From Chloroflexota bacterium (GTDB lineage Bacteria; Chloroflexota; Limnocylindria; Limnocylindrales; CSP1-4), in contig JACQEF010000166.1 in the NCBI GenBank assembly GCA_016200745.1, positions 1 to 8,460 on the forward strand: a DNA stretch of 8,460 bases, read 5' to 3'. Of this stretch, positions 1 through 5,291 are shown in pieces; within the stretch, counting starts at the first letter, position 1; the number at the start of each line of letters is the position of its first letter. The position numbers were made by a program, and so were the translations under genes. The notes below the pieces were generated by a model that did not search any database, was not told the DNA's origin, and worked only from the letters and a program-made list of their open reading frames with translations.

Positions 1-1
1 C

Positions 2-3000
2 ATGGAAGCCGTACCCGGCCAACCGTTGACGGTCGCCGTCGAGGCCATCCGGCCGTGGCTCGGCGACGGGCGGGCGCCCGCCCCGACGGCGGCGTCGCTG
101 CGCATCTACCGCGTGCCGTCGCTGGACGCCGCCAGCCGGGCGCTGACCGACTTCCTGGAGGCTCCGCGCTGGACGCAATTCGGAGATCCCGCGATGCCGA
201 CGACCGGACTCCGGGTCGCGGCCGCCTTCCGTGGCCGGCTCGTGCCGCTGGCGCGTGACATCCTGGGGCTCGAAATCCCGGTCGAGCTGGATCCCGGCTG
301 GTACATCCTCGAGATCCAGGGCGCCCGCCGATCGCAGGCGTTCCTCCAGGTCACACCGGTCTCGAGCTGGGTCAGCGTGATGAGCGACCGGACGGTCGTC
401 TGGGTCAACGACGTCGTGACCTACCGAGCGCTCGAGGGCGCGACGGTCGCAGTCGAAGGCGCGAAGCCGTTCGCGACGTCCGACGCCGACGGACTTGCCG
501 TGGGCGTCACACCGAGGTCCCTCGTGCCGGCGGCCGCGGGCGGTGCAGCGGACTCGGGATCTCCGGTCCTCCGGGTGACCTCGCCGGCCGGGGCCCTCGT
601 GCTCGTCCCGTTCAACGTCCGTGGCGACCGGGAGGCCTACCGCGGCGAGTGGTGGGAGACCTACGGGTCGGCGAACGAGACCTACTGGTCGTTGCTCTAT
701 ACCGACCGCGAGCTCTACCGGCAGACCGACCGGATCGAGGCCTGGGGCTACCTGCGCGGGCGCGACGGCGGCCGGGTGCCCGGCACGATCGAGCTTCGGC
801 TGATCTCGACCCGGGCCACTGAACGCCCTGAGGTGACGGCGGCCGCCTCGGTCATGGTGCACCCGGGGGTGGACGGGGCGTTCGTCGCCTCGCTGCCCTT
901 CGTGAACCTCCCAGTCGCCTCGTACGAAGTCGAGGCGGTCGTCGACGGGAGGGTCGTGGATTCCCGCTGGGTCGAGGTCTCCGTCATCCGCAAACCGCCA
1001 TACCAGCTCGAGCTCACGGCTAGCCCGGTCGCCGTCATCACGGGGACGCCGGTCGCGGTCACCGCCGATGCCACGTTCTTTGACGACACGCCGGTTGCGT
1101 CCCTCGACCTGGTCCTCGCCGGTGACGAGGCCATCCCCGAGCAGCGGCTCACGACCGACCCCACGGGACAGTCCACGGCGACCATCGACACCACTACGAC
1201 CTCGGTTTCCTACACCGACTGGCGCTGGGTCAGCGTCCGTCCCGCCGGTCCGGAGAGTGCCGACATCCAGGCGACCGCGACCGTGGTGATCTTCCCGTCC
1301 GCCTACGACCTCGCGGCCTCGGGCACGGTCTCCGCCGGCCAGATCCGCCTCTCCGGCAAGGTGACGACCGTGGATCTGGCCAAGGTCAGGCGGCAGCTCG
1401 CGGCCGGCACGTGGGACGGCGACGCGTCGGGCGCTCCCGTCGCCGGCGTGAAGGTCCTGGCAACCATCGTCGAGCTGGTCCCGACCCGCCGGCAGGTTGG
1501 CACGGAGTACGACTTCGTCGAGAAGGTGGTCCGACCCGTCTACGAGTACGACTACAGGCGCAAGGCGCTCAAGACGGTGTCCGCCGTGACCGCCCGGGAC
1601 GGGACGATCCGGTACTCGGTGCCGGTCGCGCACGCCGACCACTCGTACGAGGTCGAGCTGTCGACGACCGACCGGGGCGGCCGGGCACAGCACCTCACCG
1701 TCTGGGCCGGTCCGACCGAGAAGGACGTCAACGCCGACGGCATCCGGTTCGTCGCCGATAACGGCACGCCGGCGAGCGGCAGCGATTACGGAATCGGCGA
1801 TCCGGTCTCCTGGCGGATCGTCGACGACGGTCGCAGCCTTCCGAGCGGCTTGGTCGATCGTTACCTGTTCGTGGTGGCACAGCGCGGGCTCCGCGCGGCG
1901 GCGATCAGCGACGCTCCGCGGTTCCGGCACACGTTTGCCGCCGCCGACGCGCCCGGGATCTTCGTGATGGGCGTCCGGTTCACGGGCACGACCTACGCGC
2001 CAAAGGCGGCGGGGTGGGCGAACTTCGACGAGTCGCAACGGGCGATCCTCGTCACGATCACGGCCAACCGGGATCGGTACCGCCCGGGTGAGACGGCCGA
2101 CTTGTCCGTTCGGACCACCGATGCCGCCGGCTCCCCGGTGGCGGCGACCGTCGTCCTCCAGGCCGTGGACGAGAAGCTCTTCGCGATGGGTGGAGCGCAC
2201 GTCCCGCAGCCGCTACTGGACCTGTATGCCCGCGTCGACAGCGGGATCGTGCGCCTGACCGCGACCCACCAGGTGCCGAGCATGGCGGGACCGGAGGGCG
2301 AAGGCGGCGACACCACCGGTGGTGGTGGCGGCGGCGATCGAACGGACTTCCGGGACACGCTGCTGTTCCGCGAGCTCCACACGGACGCCTCCGGGCGGGC
2401 GTCGACCAGCGTCCGGCTGTCCGACGACCTGACCTCCTGGCATGTCAGCGCAAGCGCGGTCACGAGCGGACTGGCCGCCGGCGTCGGCGAGCTGCTCGTC
2501 CCGGTCGGCCTGCCCTTCTTCGTCGAGCTCACCGTCGCCGACAGCTACCTGGCGGCCGATCGCCCCGTGATCCAGGTGCGAGCGTTCGGCGACGCCCTGC
2601 GTGCCGGCGACCGGGTCGAATTCAGCGTGGCCTCGCCGGCCCTCGGGCTGACCGAAACCAAGCTCCGCGGTACGGCGTTCAAGCCGGTCAGCTTCGCGTT
2701 GCCGGCGTTGACCCTCGGCCGGCCGTCGATCACGGTCGGCGCGGTGGCCGTGACCCGCACGGACTCGGACGGCAGGCCGCTCGCCGATCGGTTGGTCCGC
2801 TCGTTCGAGGTGGTGGCCTCGCGGCTGACAAAGGCCGCGGCAGGCTACGGACGGCTTCGCGACGGCCTGCCCCAGCCTCCGGATGGTGCCAATGGTGCGA
2901 CCTGGACGTTCGCCGATGCGGGCCGCGGACGGCTCCTGGCCGTCCTGTCCGGTCTGGCCGACGCTTCGGGCCTCCGTCTCGATCGGGCGATCGCGCAGAC

Positions 3001-4243
3001 GGTCGCTCGACTGATCCTCGTGAATGACTTCGGGCGCGACGCGGCGGACTTCCCGCCGTCCGGCATCGACCTGTCGGGCTATCCGATCGGCACGTCCCGC
3101 GACGGCGCCGAGGACTCCGACGCGGGTGTGGGCCTCGTGCCGTACGGCGGTCTCGATCCCTGGCTGGCTGCCCGCGTCGCGGTGCTGGCGCCCGACGCGC
3201 TGGCCGTCTCGGAGCTGCGCGAAGCCCTGGAATCGATCCGGGATGCATCGACGACCGGGCGGGACCTGCAGATCGCGGCGCTGGCGGGACTGGCCGGACT
3301 GGGCGAGCCGGTCCTCGACGAGCTGCGCACGGCCGCACGCCAGCCGGCTCTCTCGCCGACCGAGCGAATCTATCTCGCCCTCGGCTTCGAGGCGGTTGGC
3401 GACGATCCCAGCGCCGTCACGCTCGAACGCGGCCTCCTCGAGTCAGACGGAGAGCGCCTCGGCCCGTGGGTCCGGCTTCGCGACACCCGCACCGCCGACG
3501 GCGCCGATGCGACCGCCCTGCTGTCGGTGGTCGCGGCCGGCGTCGGCGACCCGGCCGCGGCCGCGCTGGCCGATTACGCCTTGGCGCAGCCGGCAACGGA
3601 CGCCGTCAACGCCCTCGAGCTCGCCGCCTACGCCGAGCGTGCCCTCGCCCGAATGCCCGCCGGCGCCGCGTCATTTGCCTACACCGTCGCCGGCCGGCGG
3701 ACCGTCGTCCGGCTGGAGCCCGGCGAATCCTTCACCCTCCGGCTGACCGCGAGCCAGGCCGCGAGCCTGTCGGCAGCGCCGATCTCCGGCGAGGTCGGCG
3801 TCACGGTCGAGGCACGAGTGCCGGCCACACCATCGAATCTCCGGCCGCATCCGGCCCTGTCGCTCGAGCGGGTCGCCCTGGCGCAACCGATCGCATCGGA
3901 CCGCATCATCGAGGTGAGCCTCACCGCCACCTTTGCCGAGGGAGCCCCGGACGGCTGCTACGACGTCGTCGAGGTCGTGCCGTCCGGCCTCGCTCCGCTC
4001 GATGTCGGCTGGGGCGCGACCGACGAGCGCGGCATCACCTGGCCTTCGAGCGTGATCGGCCAGGAGGTCCGCTTCTGCGCCGGCAACGATCCGGCGACCG
4101 GCCGGACGGCGAAGCTCCGCTACCTGGCCAGGGTCGTCAACGAGGGATGGTTCGCCTGGGAGCCGGCGATCCTCGAGCTTGCAAGCGCTTCGGAGCTGGT
4201 GGCCGTCACGCCCGCCTGGACGACCCGGATCGGGACACCCTGA
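2..4243 (+). CDS. Alpha-2-macroglobulin family protein, thioester-less (5' partial)
   Basis: This is the C-terminal 1413 residues of a large bacterial alpha-2-macroglobulin (A2M). Such proteins act in the periplasm or at the cell surface and are thought to trap or inhibit foreign proteases. The frame is open to the left edge and the first Met has no visible ribosome site, so the true start and any signal peptide or lipobox lie outside. Macroglobulin-type modules are recognisable in order: VWVND with a TSDADG turn (about residues 131-165), TDRELYR (234-240), DRYRPGE (691-697), VDEKLF (722-727), a glycine-rich putative bait segment (763-780), the TSWHVSASA block (811-819), a helical thioester-like domain (about 960-1240) and a C-terminal beta domain (about 1260-1413). 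The thioester motif CxEQ is absent; the equivalent stretch, near 984-1000, has no Cys. The only cysteines are C1319 and C1359. No PbpC-type transglycosylase gene, the common partner of bacterial A2Ms, follows it. The family call is firm; the inhibitor role is inferred. Confidence 0.9.
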   Translation: MEAVPGQPLTVAVEAIRPWLGDGRAPAPTAASLRIYRVPSLDAASRALTDFLEAPRWTQFGDPAMPTTGLRVAAAFRGRLVPLARDILGLEIPVELDPGWYILEIQGARRSQAFLQVTPVSSWVSVMSDRTVVWVNDVVTYRALEGATVAVEGAKPFATSDADGLAVGVTPRSLVPAAAGGAADSGSPVLRVTSPAGALVLVPFNVRGDREAYRGEWWETYGSANETYWSLLYTDRELYRQTDRIEAWGYLRGRDGGRVPGTIELRLISTRATERPEVTAAASVMVHPGVDGAFVASLPFVNLPVASYEVEAVVDGRVVDSRWVEVSVIRKPPYQLELTASPVAVITGTPVAVTADATFFDDTPVASLDLVLAGDEAIPEQRLTTDPTGQSTATIDTTTTSVSYTDWRWVSVRPAGPESADIQATATVVIFPSAYDLAASGTVSAGQIRLSGKVTTVDLAKVRRQLAAGTWDGDASGAPVAGVKVLATIVELVPTRRQVGTEYDFVEKVVRPVYEYDYRRKALKTVSAVTARDGTIRYSVPVAHADHSYEVELSTTDRGGRAQHLTVWAGPTEKDVNADGIRFVADNGTPASGSDYGIGDPVSWRIVDDGRSLPSGLVDRYLFVVAQRGLRAAAISDAPRFRHTFAAADAPGIFVMGVRFTGTTYAPKAAGWANFDESQRAILVTITANRDRYRPGETADLSVRTTDAAGSPVAATVVLQAVDEKLFAMGGAHVPQPLLDLYARVDSGIVRLTATHQVPSMAGPEGEGGDTTGGGGGGDRTDFRDTLLFRELHTDASGRASTSVRLSDDLTSWHVSASAVTSGLAAGVGELLVPVGLPFFVELTVADSYLAADRPVIQVRAFGDALRAGDRVEFSVASPALGLTETKLRGTAFKPVSFALPALTLGRPSITVGAVAVTRTDSDGRPLADRLVRSFEVVASRLTKAAAGYGRLRDGLPQPPDGANGATWTFADAGRGRLLAVLSGLADASGLRLDRAIAQTVARLILVNDFGRDAADFPPSGIDLSGYPIGTSRDGAEDSDAGVGLVPYGGLDPWLAARVAVLAPDALAVSELREALESIRDASTTGRDLQIAALAGLAGLGEPVLDELRTAARQPALSPTERIYLALGFEAVGDDPSAVTLERGLLESDGERLGPWVRLRDTRTADGADATALLSVVAAGVGDPAAAALADYALAQPATDAVNALELAAYAERALARMPAGAASFAYTVAGRRTVVRLEPGESFTLRLTASQAASLSAAPISGEVGVTVEARVPATPSNLRPHPALSLERVALAQPIASDRIIEVSLTATFAEGAPDGCYDVVEVVPSGLAPLDVGWGATDERGITWPSSVIGQEVRFCAGNDPATGRTAKLRYLARVVNEGWFAWEPAILELASASELVAVTPAWTTRIGTP

Positions 4244-4316
4244 GGTCTCGCCCGACCGGCGTCCTCGATCCCTGCGACCATTCCACGGAGAGACTGGTGA
4301 CATGGTCGCCATGACC

Positions 4317-4322
4317 AGGAGG
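4317..4322 (+). promoter_or_regulatory. Ribosome binding site deciding the oxidoreductase start
   Basis: A perfect AGGAGG lies 6 bases before the ATG at 4329. In-frame ATGs also occur at 4302 and 4311. The 4302 one has a weaker GGAGAG (4287-4292) 9 bases upstream. The family typically begins with a short MKIG-like first beta strand, so 4329 is preferred. Starting at 4302 would add nine residues (MVAMTRRQT) with no family counterpart. Confidence 0.7.
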
Positions 4323-4328
4323 CAGACG

Positions 4329-5228
4329 ATGAAGATCGGCACGATCGCGCCGCAGGGCTGGGTCGGCGAGTACGACGGCTGGGATCCGATCGAGGCCTGG
4401 AAGCGCACCGTGCGCGTGGCACAGGAGGCGGACCGGCTCGGGTTCGAGAGCGTCTGGCTGTTCGACCACTTCCATACGATCCCCCGCCCGACCGACGAGA
4501 TCACGTTCGAATCGTTCACGTCGCTGGCGGCGCTCGCGGCCCTGACCCGGCGCGTCCGGCTGGGGCACGTCGTGATCTGCACCGGGTTCCGAAACCCGGC
4601 GCTGACGGCCAAGATGATCTCGACCATGGACACGATCAGCGGCGGGCGGATGGAGCTCGGCATCGGCGCCGGCTGGAAGCGCGACGAGTGGGTCGGCTAC
4701 GGCTACGGCTTCCCCGAGACGAAGGAGCGGCTGGCGCGCCTCGCCGACGACCTCGAGGTCGTCACGAGGATGCTCGCGGGCGATCGCCACCAGCACGCGA
4801 CGTACGAAGGCCGGTACGACAGGGTCGGCGACGCCCGGAACGTGCCCAAGCCGATCCAGCGGCCGCGGGTGCCGATCATGAGCGGCGGGAACGGCCCCAA
4901 CGTGACCTGGCGGCTGGCCGCCCGCCATGCCGACGAGCTGAACCTGGACGGGATGTCCCCGGGTGACGTAGCCGCCGCGCTCCCGCTCATCCGCAGCCGG
5001 TGCGAAGAGATCGGGCGCGACCCGGCCACGCTGGCGGTCTCGGTCCACCTGTGGGGCGAGCACCTGGCGCGGACCGGCCAGCCGCGGGTCGACCTCCTGG
5101 CCGCCTACGCCGAGCTGGGCGTGAGCCGGGTCATGGGCCTCGACCAGGCCACCGCGACGTCGGACGAGGCGCTGGAGTCGCTCGCCGATGACGCCCTGGC
5201 TGCCGGCATCGAGATGGCCGCCGGCTGA
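4329..5228 (+). CDS. LLM class flavin/F420-dependent oxidoreductase
   Basis: This is a complete 299-residue member of the luciferase-like monooxygenase superfamily, cytoplasmic TIM-barrel enzymes that use FMN or coenzyme F420 to oxidise or reduce small organic substrates. Visible family marks are the first strand MKIGTIAPQ, the FESVWLFDH segment (39-47), the LGHVVICTGFRNPALTAK block (78-95), the DTISGGRMELGIGAGW core (101-116) and the VPIMSGGNGP cofactor-phosphate loop region (181-190), followed by AARHADELN (197-205). Length is normal for single-domain F420-type members. The actual substrate cannot be read from the sequence, and FMN rather than F420 use remains possible. It starts 85 bases after the macroglobulin stop with its own strong ribosome site, so it may be read through from that gene or have its own promoter; no clear promoter was seen. 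It ends convergently against the metalloprotease gene. Confidence 0.9.
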   Translation: MKIGTIAPQGWVGEYDGWDPIEAWKRTVRVAQEADRLGFESVWLFDHFHTIPRPTDEITFESFTSLAALAALTRRVRLGHVVICTGFRNPALTAKMISTMDTISGGRMELGIGAGWKRDEWVGYGYGFPETKERLARLADDLEVVTRMLAGDRHQHATYEGRYDRVGDARNVPKPIQRPRVPIMSGGNGPNVTWRLAARHADELNLDGMSPGDVAAALPLIRSRCEEIGRDPATLAVSVHLWGEHLARTGQPRVDLLAAYAELGVSRVMGLDQATATSDEALESLADDALAAGIEMAAG

Positions 5229-5248
5229 GGTTCAACCCTCGTCGCACC

Positions 5249-5279
5249 CGGCGGGGACGGCCGGTGGCCGCCCCCGCCG
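5249..5279. terminator. Shared bidirectional hairpin between convergent genes
   Basis: A 14-bp inverted repeat (5249-5262 against 5266-5279) with a 3-base GGT loop fills the 63-base spacer between the two convergent stop codons. Read on the plus strand it has one A-C mismatch (5257 with 5271). Read on the minus strand the same position becomes a U-G wobble, so the stem is continuous for the metalloprotease transcript. There is no T run on either side, so it would be an intrinsic terminator of the U-tract-less type proposed for G+C-rich bacteria, or simply a 3'-end stabilising stem. Confidence 0.65.
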
Positions 5280-5291
5280 CGAGGCGATCGA

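Noticed and set aside
3466..4314. A 282-codon plus-strand open frame overlapping the end of the macroglobulin gene
   Set aside because: Arg-rich composition without domains, in a different frame from the clear C-terminal macroglobulin domain.
4244..4328. Possible terminator or promoter between the macroglobulin and oxidoreductase genes
   Set aside because: Only a 4-bp ACCA/TGGT pairing and no recognisable -35/-10 pair were visible, which is not enough to call either.
3671..4663. A 330-codon minus-strand open frame across the macroglobulin end and oxidoreductase start
   Set aside because: It spans two well-supported plus-strand genes and their spacer in antisense and has no recognisable motifs.
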